From positions 8,054,001-8,118,000 of the forward strand of contig NZ_LT827010.1 in assembly GCF_900119315.1 (NCBI RefSeq): DNA of 64,000 bases, in the 5' to 3' direction. The translations under genes and the position numbers were made by a program. Source of the DNA: Actinoplanes sp. SE50/110. Its GTDB lineage: Bacteria; Actinomycetota; Actinomycetes; Mycobacteriales; Micromonosporaceae. The stretch's first letter is position 1; the number at the start of each line of letters is the position of its first letter. The notes beneath the pieces were generated by a model, which saw only the letters and a list, made by a program, of their open reading frames with translations, was not told where the DNA came from and did no database searches. Positions 15,991-24,724 of this stretch are shown in pieces.

Positions 15991-17670
15991 GTGACCGCGC
16001 AACTCCTCATCGGGCCCGTGCTCCGCCGGGTCGTCGCCGATCGCGCGACGATCTGGGTGGAGACGAGCGCCCCCGCGCAGGTGCGGGTCGAGACCGACGG
16101 CGGCGCCGCCGGGTCCGCCCCGACCTTCTCGGCGTACGGGCACCACTACGCCCTGGTGGTGGTCGGCGGGCTCGCCCCGGACGCCGCGCACGCGTACCGG
16201 GTGCTGCTCGACGACCGTGAGGTGTGGCCGGTCGCCGGCACGCCGTACCCGCCCTCGGTGATCCGTACCCGGGCCGCCGACGACGCCGCGCAGCCGGTCA
16301 GCCTGCTCTACGGCTCGTGCCGGCAGGCCACCCCGCAGGCCACCGGGCGGCAGCTGCCGCCGGACGCGCTGGACGCGTACGCGCGGCGCCTGATGGCCGA
16401 GCCGGAGCACCGCCCCGACCTGCTGGTGCTGCTCGGCGACCAGGTGTACGCCGACGAGACCTCGCACAAGGTGCGCCGGTTCCTGCGCCGGCGCCGCGCG
16501 GCCGGGCACGACGGGCCGGCCGACCAGGTGGTCACCTTCGAGGAGTACACGAAGCTCTACCTGGAGTCGTGGCGCGACCCGGAGGTGCGCTGGCTGTTCT
16601 CCACCGTGCCCAGCGTGATGATCTTCGACGACCACGAGCTGATCGACGACTGGAACACCTCGGCGTCCTGGCGGGCCGACATGGCCCGGCAGCCGTGGTG
16701 GCGGGAGCGGATCGCCGGCGGGCTCGGCTCCTACTGGGTCTATCAGCACCTGGGCAACCTGAGCCCGGACCAGCTGGACGCCGACCCGCTGTTCCAGAAG
16801 GTGTCGGTCGCCGGAGACGCCACCGACCTGCTGCGCGAGTTCGGGCTGGCGGTCGACGACCCGGGCTCGGCGGAGAACACCGACGTGCCCTACCAGTGGA
16901 GCTTCGCGCTGGACCTGGGCCGCACCCGGCTGGTGGTGCTGGACAACAGGTGCAACCGGGTGCTCACCCCGGGCGCCCGGGCGATGCTGCCGGCCGCCGA
17001 GTGGGACTGGTTCCTCGACCAGGCCCACGGCGACTACGACCACCTGGTGATCGGCTCCTCGCTGCCGTGGCTGATGCCGCCCGCCATCCACCACCTGGAG
17101 GCGTGGAACGAGGCGATCACCGAGTCCTGGAGCCCGCGCTGGGCGGCCTTCGGGGAGAAGGTGCGGCGCGCCTTCGACCTGGAGCACTGGGCCGCGTTCG
17201 GCAAGTCGTTCGCGGCGCTCGGCGAGCTGTTCCGGCGGCTCGGTGAGGGCGGCGTGGGCGCGCCCGGGCACCGGGTCGGCGCCGGTGGGGCGTACGCGGC
17301 GCCCGCGTCGATCAGCGTGCTCTCCGGGGACGTGCACCACTCGTACGTGGCCCGGGCCGACTTCGGGCACGCCATGGCCACCCCGGTGATGCAGCTGACC
17401 TGTTCCCCGATCCACAACGAGGTGCCCCTGCCGCTGCGCCCGCTGATGCGGGTCAGCTGGCTGCCACCGGTCGCCCGGGTCGCCCGTGGGCTGGCCCGGT
17501 CGGCCGGGGCGGCCAAGCCGCTGATCCGGTGGAAACGGCTCTCCGGGCCGTACTTCGGCAACGCGATCGGCACGCTGATCCTGGACGGCGCCACCGCGCG
17601 GACCCACATCGAGGGCACCACCAAGGACGGGCGGCTGCACGAGGTGGTGGCGACCACGTACCGGCCGTGA
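15991..17670 (+). CDS. PhoD-like alkaline phosphatase / phosphodiesterase
   Basis: This 559-aa protein is a calcineurin-like metallophosphatase of the PhoD type. Metal-ligand motifs appear in order: LLYGSCRQ, PDLLVLLGDQVYADE, SVMIFDDHELIDDWN, LVIGSSLPW and SVLSGDVHHSYVA. The N-terminal ~95 residues look like the Fn3-type domain found in this family. No signal peptide is present, so unlike classical secreted PhoD it is probably cytoplasmic. The GTG at 15991 is preferred because GGAAGG lies 8 nt upstream. It is divergent from ftsY and 43 bp upstream of the DinB-family gene. Confidence 0.88.
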   Translation: MTAQLLIGPVLRRVVADRATIWVETSAPAQVRVETDGGAAGSAPTFSAYGHHYALVVVGGLAPDAAHAYRVLLDDREVWPVAGTPYPPSVIRTRAADDAAQPVSLLYGSCRQATPQATGRQLPPDALDAYARRLMAEPEHRPDLLVLLGDQVYADETSHKVRRFLRRRRAAGHDGPADQVVTFEEYTKLYLESWRDPEVRWLFSTVPSVMIFDDHELIDDWNTSASWRADMARQPWWRERIAGGLGSYWVYQHLGNLSPDQLDADPLFQKVSVAGDATDLLREFGLAVDDPGSAENTDVPYQWSFALDLGRTRLVVLDNRCNRVLTPGARAMLPAAEWDWFLDQAHGDYDHLVIGSSLPWLMPPAIHHLEAWNEAITESWSPRWAAFGEKVRRAFDLEHWAAFGKSFAALGELFRRLGEGGVGAPGHRVGAGGAYAAPASISVLSGDVHHSYVARADFGHAMATPVMQLTCSPIHNEVPLPLRPLMRVSWLPPVARVARGLARSAGAAKPLIRWKRLSGPYFGNAIGTLILDGATARTHIEGTTKDGRLHEVVATTYRP

Positions 17671-17713
17671 AATCGGGGTGCGGTGGGCGCCGGGCTGCGC
17701 CAGGATGGCGTCG

Positions 17714-18235
17714 ATGACTACCTGGACCGCGCCCGAGGCGCACCGCGTACCCGAACCGCACACCGGCGACGAGCGCGCCATGCTCCAGGGCTGGCTCGAC
17801 TATCACCGGCAGACGCTGCTGCTCAAGTGCGCCGGCCTGACCGCCGAGCAGCTCAAGCTGGCCAGCGCCGAGCCGTCCCGGCTGACCCTGCTCGGCCTGG
17901 TCCGGCACATGACCGAGGTGGAGCGCTGGTGGTTCCGCAACCGCACGCTGCAGGACCCCACGGTGGGCGACGTCTACTGCACCGACGACAACCAGGACGG
18001 CGACTTCGACGACGTGCCGGGGGCGAACGCGGAGGCCAACTTCGCCGCCTTCCTCGCCGAGATCGAGGTGTGTGACGCGGCCGTGGCCGAGCTGCCGCTG
18101 GAGCACGAGTTCCCGGGCCGGCGCGGGCCGATCAGCCTGCGCTGGGTGTACACCCACATGATCGAGGAGTACGCCCGGCACAACGGCCACGCCGACCTGC
18201 TCCGCGAGCGGATCGACGGCGTCACCGGCAGTTAG
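17714..18235 (+). CDS. DinB / DUF664-family protein (possible mycothiol-dependent enzyme)
   Basis: This 173-aa four-helix-bundle protein has the DUF664 hallmarks: LVRHMTEVERWWFRN with the first metal His, and the C-terminal HNGHADLLRERIDG with two more. Members of this superfamily in actinobacteria include mycothiol-S-transferases, so a thiol-dependent detoxification role is possible. The second ATG (17714) has AGGATGG at better spacing than the one at 17705. Its TAG stop overlaps the TAA stop of the convergent lipoprotein gene within one TTAG tetranucleotide. Confidence 0.85.
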   Translation: MTTWTAPEAHRVPEPHTGDERAMLQGWLDYHRQTLLLKCAGLTAEQLKLASAEPSRLTLLGLVRHMTEVERWWFRNRTLQDPTVGDVYCTDDNQDGDFDDVPGANAEANFAAFLAEIEVCDAAVAELPLEHEFPGRRGPISLRWVYTHMIEEYARHNGHADLLRERIDGVTGS

Positions 18236-18831
18236 GCGGGGCCCTGGTCGCGGACGGAGAAGGCGGTCATCGCGTCGCCCTCGCCGCTCTCCTGCACCAC
18301 CAGCGGGCCGCCGTCGGTGGCGGCGAAGGCGTAGAGACCGTTCACCTCGATCAGCACACCCTTGCCGTCGTGCGCCAGCGGGAAGGTGAAGATCTGATCG
18401 TGCTGGGCCGGGTCGCAGGGCGCCGTCTTGAGCCGCAGCGCGCTGCCCCTGCCCGGCGAGTGCACCTGCAGGCAGGACTGCTCGCCGGTCGCCGTCTTCA
18501 GCAGGAACCGGCCGGCGCCCGGCGTGGTCTCGGTGACCACGAACAGCGCCTGGTCGACGAGATGGTCGGTGAGCACCACGACCCCGTCCGCGCCGACGGT
18601 GAGCATCCACCGGCCGCCGGACTGCACGGTCGCGAAGGTGAGCTGCCGCCCCGGCTGGATCCGGTCACCCGGGCCGACCGGCGCGAAGCCGGCCGGCGCC
18701 GGGCCGCTTCCCGCCGGCGCCGGGGTGCCGGCGGTGTACAGCGGCTCGCCGTCGTGGGCGACGTCGCACGCCGCCACACCCAGGAGCAGGAGCACCGCGG
18801 TCAAGCCGCGAAAAGCCGACATGCGCCCCAT
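18232..18831 (-). CDS. Secreted lipoprotein of unknown function
   Basis: This 199-aa protein has a short signal sequence (FRGLTAVLLLLGVAAC) with a lipobox ending at Cys22, predicting a lipid-anchored protein. A Gly/Ala/Pro linker follows, then a ~140-residue domain rich in beta-strand patterns with Gln/Trp/Val repeats and two cysteines (SCLQVH and APCDP). It is vaguely reminiscent of a beta-trefoil (ricin-like) lectin, but no QxW motif is clear, so I do not assign it. Either of two in-frame ATGs (18831 or 18822) could be the start. It lies 15 bp downstream of the HAD gene, and its stop overlaps that of the convergent DinB-family gene. Confidence 0.75.
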   Translation of the reverse strand: MGRMSAFRGLTAVLLLLGVAACDVAHDGEPLYTAGTPAPAGSGPAPAGFAPVGPGDRIQPGRQLTFATVQSGGRWMLTVGADGVVVLTDHLVDQALFVVTETTPGAGRFLLKTATGEQSCLQVHSPGRGSALRLKTAPCDPAQHDQIFTFPLAHDGKGVLIEVNGLYAFAATDGGPLVVQESGEGDAMTAFSVRDQGPA

Positions 18832-18846
18832 CGTTCCGGATTCCGG

Positions 18847-19464
18847 TCACGAATCGATGTCGAGCGCTTTCCGGAGATACGGCACATGCTCGGTACCGGC
18901 CCACCGATATCCGGACAGACCGGCCGACCGCGCGCCCCGGATCACCCGGTCGTCATCGTCGACGAAGAGCACCTGCCCGGGGGGTACGCCGATGGCCTGG
19001 CACGCCTGCTCGAAGTACTCCGGTGCGGGCTTGTGCACCTTCATCTCCCACGAGCTGAGCACCACGTCCACCTCGGCGGTCAGACCGAGCGCGTCGAGGT
19101 CGGCGCGCAGCCGGTCGGTGGCGTTGGTGGCCAGCCCGACCGGGCGGCCGGCGGCGCGCACCCCGCGGACGAACTCCAGCGCGTCCGGGTCCACCTCGCC
19201 GAGCCGGGCCGGCTGCCACTCGGCCACCGCGGCGGCCGCCTCGGCGGGCTCCAGCGGCAGCCGGTCGGCGACCAGCCGCATCCACTCCTCGTCGGTGATC
19301 TCGCCGGCCATCGCGGGCCGGTAGATGTCCCACGACATCGCAGTCTCCAGCAGGGCGGCCGGTTTCAGCCCGTACCTCACCTCGACGGCGATCATCGGGG
19401 CCGGGTCGAAGCGGCGCAGCACGCCGTCCAGGTCGATGAGCAGGGCCCGGGCGCGGTCGCGCAT
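18847..19464 (-). CDS. HAD-superfamily hydrolase
   Basis: This 205-aa protein has all four HAD motifs: motif I ALLIDLDGVLRRF (nucleophile Asp and the second Asp two residues later), motif II GLATNATDR, the motif III lysine in EMKVHKPAPEYFEQ, and motif IV LFVDDDDRVIRGA. The cap region between motifs I and II is helical, as in subclass I phosphatases. The substrate is probably a small phosphorylated metabolite and cannot be predicted. Its start lies 6 bp after the smc stop, so it is likely co-transcribed with smc. Confidence 0.88.
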   Translation of the reverse strand: MRDRARALLIDLDGVLRRFDPAPMIAVEVRYGLKPAALLETAMSWDIYRPAMAGEITDEEWMRLVADRLPLEPAEAAAAVAEWQPARLGEVDPDALEFVRGVRAAGRPVGLATNATDRLRADLDALGLTAEVDVVLSSWEMKVHKPAPEYFEQACQAIGVPPGQVLFVDDDDRVIRGARSAGLSGYRWAGTEHVPYLRKALDIDS

Positions 19465-19470
19465 TCTCTT

Positions 19471-22400
19471 CTAATCCTCCGTGTCGCGGTTGAGCCGCTG
19501 ACTGATCACCTGCGTGACGCCGGCTCGCATGGTGACGCCGTAGAGGGCGTCCGCGACCTCCATGGTCCGCTTCTGGTGCGTGATGATCAGCAGCTGGCTC
19601 TTCTCCCGAAGTTGCTGGAAGAGCGTAATCAACCGGCCGAGGTTGACGTCGTCGAGGGCCGCCTCGACCTCGTCCATGATGTAGAACGGCGAGGGCCGGG
19701 CCCGGAAGATCGCGCACAGCATGGCGACCGCGGTCAGCGAGCGCTCCCCACCGGAGAGCAGCGACAACCGCTTGATCTTCTTGCCCGGCGGCCGGGCCTC
19801 CACCTCGACACCGGTGGTCAGCATGTCCTCCGGGTCGGTCAGGATCAGCCGGCCCTCACCGCCCGGGAACAACACCTGGAAGACCTGCTGGAACTCGCGG
19901 GCGGTGTCCTCGAACGCCGAGGTGAACACCTCGAGGATCCGGTCGTCCACGTCCTTGACCACGGTGAGCAGGTCCTTGCGGGTCGCCTTCAGGTCCTCCA
20001 GCTGGTCGGAGAGGAACTTGAAACGCTCCTCCAGCGCGGCGAACTCCTCCAGCGCCAGCGGGTTGACCTTGCCGAGCATGGTCAGGTCGCGTTCCGCCTT
20101 GTTCGCCCGCTTCTCCTGAGTGGCCCGGTGGAACGGGACCGGCTCCGGCGCCGGCTTGCCGTCCCGCTCCGCGGCGGCCACCTCGGCCTGGGTCGGCGGC
20201 ACCGGCTGCTCCGGGCCGTACTCGGTGATCAGGGTGTCCACGTCGAGCGAGAAGTCCTCGGCCGCCTTGACCTCCAGCTGCTCGATCCGCATCCGCTGCT
20301 CGGCCCGGGCCATCTCGTCCCGGTGCACCTCACTGGTCAGCCGCTCCAGCTCGGTGACCAGGCGCTTCGCGGTGGCGCGGACCTCCTGCAGCTCGGCCTC
20401 GCGACTGGTTCGCTCGTGCGCGATCCGGTCCCGGGTCTCGGCCGCGGCGACCAGCGATCCGGTCAACCGGGCCAGCGCGGTGCCCGCCCCGGCCGCGACC
20501 GCCCGCGCGATCTCCGCACCCCGGGCCCGGGCCGCCCGGCGGGCCGCCGCCCGCTCCCGGGCCTGCCGCTCCTGGTTCGCCTGACGCAGCAGCGAATCGG
20601 CCCGCCCGGCGATCGACGAGACCCGCTCCTCGGCGGTGCGGACCGCGAGGCGGACCTCCATCTCGTTCTGCCGGGCCTGCGGCACCAGCGCGGCCAGCCG
20701 GTCGCGCTCCTCGGTCGACGGTTCCTCGTCGATCGGGGTGTCCTCGGCCAGCCGCAGCCGCTCCTCCAGCTCGGCCACCCGCATCAGGTCGGCCTCCCGG
20801 GCCGCCTCCGCCTTCTGCCGGGACGCGCCGAGCCGCTCGCTCTCCGCCCTCGCCGAGCGGGCCGCGGCGCCCAACTCGGCCAGCCGGCGGGCGGCCGCGT
20901 TGCGCTCGCCCTCGGCGGCCCGCTTCGCCTGGGCCGCGACCTGCACCGCCTGCTTGAGCTCGGCGACCTGGGCCCGGACCTCGGACAGCTGCTCCTTGAG
21001 CTCGGCGATCCGCTCCTCGGCGGCGGCCCGACCGGCCTTCGCCTCGTCGACCGCGGCCTGCACCTCGATGTAGCTCGTCGCCTTCGCCGAACCGCCGGCC
21101 GCGGCCCAGGCCCCGAGCACGTCGCCCTCCGGGGTGACCGCGCGCAGCTCGGCGTTCCCGGCGATCAGTGTGGCGGCCGCGGCCAGATCCGGCACCAGCA
21201 CCACGTCCCGCAGGGCGCGGTTGAGCGCCGGGCGGATCTGCTCGGGGCAGTCGATCACGTCGGGCGCCCACAGGGCACCCTCCGGCAACGCCGGACGCAA
21301 GGCGTCCAGCGATCCCTGCATACCGGGCCCGGCCGGCGCGGCGATGACCAGCGCGGCCCGGCCGGCATCCGCGATCTTCAGCGTACGGACGGCCTCGACC
21401 GCCTCGTCCAGACTCGCCAGCGCCACCGCGTCGGCGAGCGTGTCCAAGGCCGCGGAGAGCGCCGTCTCGTATCCCGGCCGCACCGAGAGCATCGACGCCA
21501 GACTGCCCAGCAGACCCGGCACCTGACCGGCCTTGGCCAGCAGCGCGCCGGCGCCGTCCTTACGCTTGAGGCCGAGCGCCAGCGCCTCCTCGCGGGCCTT
21601 GAGGCTGGCCGCGTCCTTCTCCGCGGCCCGCTCCGCGTCGGACAGCTCGCGGACCACGGCGGCCGCCTTGTCGTGCGCGGCCACCGCCTCGTCGTGCCGG
21701 GCGTCCAGATCGGCGTTGTCCCGGTCGGCGTCCGACGACTCGGCGGCGACCACGTCGACCTCGGCCTGTGCCGCCTCGGCCCGCATCAGCGCGTCCTCGT
21801 GCGCGGCGGCCAGCCGCTCGATCTCCTCGGCCGCGCTGGACGTCCGGGCCCGCGCCGCGTTCACGTTGCCGACCAGCTTGGCCAGACCCTCGCGGCGGTC
21901 GGCGATCGCCTTCGCGGCGGCGCGCAGCTCACCCTCGGCCGCGGCCAGCTGCCGCTCCAGGTCCTGCCGGTGCTCGACCGCCTCGGCCAGCCGCATCTGG
22001 TCGTCGGTGAGCGCCTCGCGGAGCTCCTCCTCCTGCTCGCGGACCCGCTCCGCCTCGGCCTCCAGCATGTCCGGGTCCCGGCCCGGCCGCTCGTCGTCCG
22101 GGGTGGCGGCCAGGTGCCGCAGCCGCTCGGTGGCCAGCTGCTCCGTCGACCGGAACCGCTCCTGCAGGGTGGACAGCTTGTACCAGGTGTCCTGCGCGGC
22201 CTGCAGCAGGGGCGCGTCCTCGGCGTGCGCGAACTCCAGGTCGGCCAGCATCCGCTGGACCTCCCGGTTCTCCGCCTCCACCTCGGCGCGGCGGTCCTTC
22301 ATCGCCGCCTCGTCGGCGATCTCCCGGTCCAACGTCGTACGCAGGGTGAAAAGGTCGTCGGCGAGCAGCCGCAGCCGCGCGTCGCGCAGATCGGCCTGGA

Positions 22401-23052
22401 TGCCCGCGGCCCGGCGCGCCACCTCGGCCTGCCGGCCCAGCGGCTTGAGCTGGCGGCGCAACTCGGCGGTCAGGTCGTTCAACCGGTTCAGGTTGACCTG
22501 CATCGCGTCGAGCTTGCGGACCGCCTTCTCCTTGCGCTTACGGTGTTTCAGGACCCCGGCCGCCTCCTCGATGAACGAGCGGCGATCCTCCGGCTTCGCG
22601 TGCAGCATCGCGTCCAGCCGGCCCTGGCCGACGATGATGTGCATCTCCCGGCCGATGCCGGAGTCGCTGAGCAGTTCCTGGATGTCGAGCAGGCGGCAGG
22701 AGTTGCCGTTGATCTCGTACTCGCTGGCGCCGTCCCGGAACATCCGCCGGGTGATCGACACCTCGGTGTAGTCGATCGGCAGCGCGCCGTCGTTGTTGTC
22801 GATGGTCAGCGTCACCTCGGCCCGCCCCAGCGGCGCCCGGCCGGCCGTGCCGGCGAAGATGACATCCTCCATCTTGCCGCCGCGCAGCGCCTTCGCCCCC
22901 TGCTCGCCCAGCACCCAGGCGATGGCGTCGACGACGTTGGACTTGCCGGACCCGTTGGGCCCCACCACACAGGTGATGCCCGGTTCCAGCCGCAACGTGG
23001 TGGCGGACGCGAAGGACTTGAAGCCCTTCACCGTCAGGCTCTTGAGGTGCAC
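19471..23052 (-). CDS. smc: Chromosome segregation ATPase Smc
   Basis: Smc forms the condensin core that folds and segregates the chromosome. The 1193-aa protein begins MHLKSLTVKGFKSFASATTL, with Walker A VVGPNGSGKSNVVDAIAWVL near 32-50. Two long coiled coils flank a hinge around residues 500-650 (GLLGSLASMLSVRPGYETAL and EGDVLGAWAAAGGS). The C-terminal head has the ABC signature LSLLSGGERSLTAVA and Walker B FYIMDEVEAALDD. Length and layout are normal for the family. A HAD gene follows immediately on the same strand. The 745-bp region upstream contains no convincing gene. Confidence 0.97.
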   Translation of the reverse strand: MHLKSLTVKGFKSFASATTLRLEPGITCVVGPNGSGKSNVVDAIAWVLGEQGAKALRGGKMEDVIFAGTAGRAPLGRAEVTLTIDNNDGALPIDYTEVSITRRMFRDGASEYEINGNSCRLLDIQELLSDSGIGREMHIIVGQGRLDAMLHAKPEDRRSFIEEAAGVLKHRKRKEKAVRKLDAMQVNLNRLNDLTAELRRQLKPLGRQAEVARRAAGIQADLRDARLRLLADDLFTLRTTLDREIADEAAMKDRRAEVEAENREVQRMLADLEFAHAEDAPLLQAAQDTWYKLSTLQERFRSTEQLATERLRHLAATPDDERPGRDPDMLEAEAERVREQEEELREALTDDQMRLAEAVEHRQDLERQLAAAEGELRAAAKAIADRREGLAKLVGNVNAARARTSSAAEEIERLAAAHEDALMRAEAAQAEVDVVAAESSDADRDNADLDARHDEAVAAHDKAAAVVRELSDAERAAEKDAASLKAREEALALGLKRKDGAGALLAKAGQVPGLLGSLASMLSVRPGYETALSAALDTLADAVALASLDEAVEAVRTLKIADAGRAALVIAAPAGPGMQGSLDALRPALPEGALWAPDVIDCPEQIRPALNRALRDVVLVPDLAAAATLIAGNAELRAVTPEGDVLGAWAAAGGSAKATSYIEVQAAVDEAKAGRAAAEERIAELKEQLSEVRAQVAELKQAVQVAAQAKRAAEGERNAAARRLAELGAAARSARAESERLGASRQKAEAAREADLMRVAELEERLRLAEDTPIDEEPSTEERDRLAALVPQARQNEMEVRLAVRTAEERVSSIAGRADSLLRQANQERQARERAAARRAARARGAEIARAVAAGAGTALARLTGSLVAAAETRDRIAHERTSREAELQEVRATAKRLVTELERLTSEVHRDEMARAEQRMRIEQLEVKAAEDFSLDVDTLITEYGPEQPVPPTQAEVAAAERDGKPAPEPVPFHRATQEKRANKAERDLTMLGKVNPLALEEFAALEERFKFLSDQLEDLKATRKDLLTVVKDVDDRILEVFTSAFEDTAREFQQVFQVLFPGGEGRLILTDPEDMLTTGVEVEARPPGKKIKRLSLLSGGERSLTAVAMLCAIFRARPSPFYIMDEVEAALDDVNLGRLITLFQQLREKSQLLIITHQKRTMEVADALYGVTMRAGVTQVISQRLNRDTED

Positions 23053-23797
23053 GGATCTCCGAGGGTCGGCAGTCTGCTGAAGGTCGGCAATCTTTCTCCG
23101 GTTCGGCGGACTTCCACAAGATGGTCAGCGGTGTGCCTTGCCGGTGGTCAACGGTCTCCTGCTGGGTGGCAGGCTACCCGCACGGGTTGCGTGAGGCACC
23201 GCTACGGCGCGCCCGACTCCGCGCGCCACCCGGAATATCCACCCTTTCCCCCGCACGGCGCGCTCCGCGCGCGGCATCCCGGGGCACCTTCACCGCACCA
23301 CCGACGCCGGCACTCCGCACCGCGGGAGTGCACCCGGCGCGATCCCGCCAAGCCGGGTTCCTCCAGCACGCCGCAGCCCGGCACCGGCGGCGCGCCGTGC
23401 CCGCGGGGCGTGTTACCGCGCACGCCGTCCGATCCGTGCCCGCATGGCGCATACCGCGCGCCCCAATCGGATCCGGCGGCGCGCCCGGCGACCGGATCGC
23501 GGCCCGTGTCGCCGGCATCTTCGGTGGCGGCCGGCGCAACGGGACTGCCACTGTTCGGCTCCGCCCGCGGAAGGGGCGGTTGCGGTTCTCGATAATGCGC
23601 TACGCCATGGCGTGATCACGCGTGGTGCTTGTCACGCTGACCATCCGCGTGTGGCCTTTGCCGTTCTCATATCCCGCACAAAAAACTGCGCGCCGCCACG
23701 GATGTGGAGGCGCGCTTTTCTTTGATGCGTTGTGGTGCATTCGGGGGATGATCGCCGGTCAGTCACCCCGCAGAAACGTCCCGGCGGTCGGTGGAGC
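23053..23797. other. Gene-free region upstream of smc
   Basis: This 745-bp stretch holds the smc promoter side and, at its far end, a terminator. Several open frames cross it but their translations are Arg/Pro/Ala-rich without any family resemblance, and none has a good ribosome-binding site. The middle portion (about 23200-23480) is rich in gcgcgc-type runs. I see no RNA gene. Confidence 0.6.
23688..23724 (-). terminator. Bidirectional-looking terminator after the 64-aa gene
   Basis: A GCGCGCC...GGCGCGC stem extended by GCCAC/GTGG is flanked by TTTTCTTT on the plus side and by six A residues on the other, so it would work in both directions. On the minus strand it is 74 bp past the stop of the small coiled-coil gene and before smc, separating the two units. 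Confidence 0.8.
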
Positions 23798-23992
23798 TCA
23801 GGTCAGGGCCGGCTCGGTCAGCCGCAGAATGTCGTCCGCCTCGGCGGCCGCCGCCGCAAGACGATCATTCTCCGCCCGGAGGCGGGTGATCTCGAACTCC
23901 AAGGATTGCACCCTGGAACGCAGTCGGGTGACCTCGTCGAGCAGGCGCCGATCGGGCGCCGCACCTACGTGGCCGTAGAGGGCCTTCGCCAT
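23798..23992 (-). CDS. Small conserved-type coiled-coil protein
   Basis: This 64-aa protein begins MAKALYGHVGAAPDRRLLDE and continues as one heptad-repeat helix (VTRLRSRVQSLEFEITRLRAEND). The ATG at 23992 follows AAGGAG at ideal spacing, whereas the longer frame from 24109 has none. Small proteins with a M-x-KAL-x-G-x-VG start and a leucine-zipper-like helix are, as I recall, widespread hypothetical proteins in high-GC actinobacteria. No function is known to me; oligomerisation or binding a partner through the coiled coil is inference. It is transcribed alone and ends at its own terminator. Confidence 0.8.
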   Translation of the reverse strand: MAKALYGHVGAAPDRRLLDEVTRLRSRVQSLEFEITRLRAENDRLAAAAAEADDILRLTEPALT

Positions 23993-24724
23993 CGTGACTC
24001 CTTGTGACGCGGTGCGTCTCGTATATGAAATGCTTCGCCGGGAACGGCCGGCCATGACGCGCCCAGCGCAAACTGCCGCACCGAAGCACTCACGGGCACG
24101 CGTGAGCACAGAATCCCGCCACTGCTGTGGTGGAATCCTTTAGGTGCTTAAGCTCAAGCCACGAAGCGGGCCGGGGCATGAGTGGGCGCGACTGGCGACC
24201 CCTCCATAGTCCGCCCCTACCCCTACTCCGTCAAGCCGAGCGCATGCAGCAGCGCGGCCGACGTTAGTGAATCACGCCACCAGGGGTTCTTGAACAGCGA
24301 ATTTGCGTGTTCAAGGCGGTTTTGTCGCCCACAGTGAGACACTGCCCGATCATCTCACTCGACGAAGTTCGATCAACACCGTACGCGTCGGTGACACCTG
24401 CGGGCCACTCATTTGATCAGGAAAATCCCGCGTCCGCTCACCAACCACCGACCCCACCCACCCCACTGCGCGCCACCCACGCCGCCGACGGGCCATCATC
24501 TGTCGATGCCGTGGGCGAATGGTGGCATCACCCGCCGAGAACGCCAGGGCCGGATGCCCGCCACCCATCGCACCCGCAGCAGCCGCGCACTACCCCCCGA
24601 ACACCGTGGCCTTTCGGGCAAAAACGGGCAAACATGGACGACAAATTAGGACATAAGGGTCTTATTTCTGTCGCCTAGCTGACATGCTCCGCTAGCCCGG
24701 GGGTCTTCTGTCGTTGCCTCCAGC
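23993..24724. other. Long, relatively AT-richer intergenic region between divergent genes
   Basis: This 730-bp gap separates the 64-aa gene (leftward) from the Pel-like operon (rightward) and should carry both promoters. It is noticeably less GC-rich than its surroundings, especially from 24280. It contains CTTGAAC...GTTCAAG (24289-24295 and 24309-24315) and ATAAG-GGT-CTTAT (24653-24665). A 123-codon frame (24307-24678) is Pro/His/Thr-rich with no homologue that I recognise, and I do not call it a gene. Confidence 0.5.
24653..24665. promoter_or_regulatory. Palindrome ATAAG-GGT-CTTAT before the Pel-like operon
   Basis: A perfect 5-3-5 inverted repeat lies 59 bp upstream of the GTG start of the PelF-like gene, in the least GC-rich part of the gap. 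Its position suits an operator or activator site. No regulator is identified. Confidence 0.35.

Noticed and set aside
18370..23595. 1741-codon rightward frame opposite smc
   Set aside because: Antisense to Smc, HAD and lipoprotein genes; the composition (Arg/Gly/Leu/Val with no hydrophobic pattern) is that of a reverse-strand shadow.
23121..23615. 164-codon frame upstream of smc
   Set aside because: Arg/Ala/Pro-rich, no ribosome-binding site and no family; treated as non-coding.
24307..24678. 123-codon frame before the Pel-like operon
   Set aside because: Pro/His/Thr-rich, no Shine-Dalgarno, no recognisable family, and it overlaps likely promoter elements.
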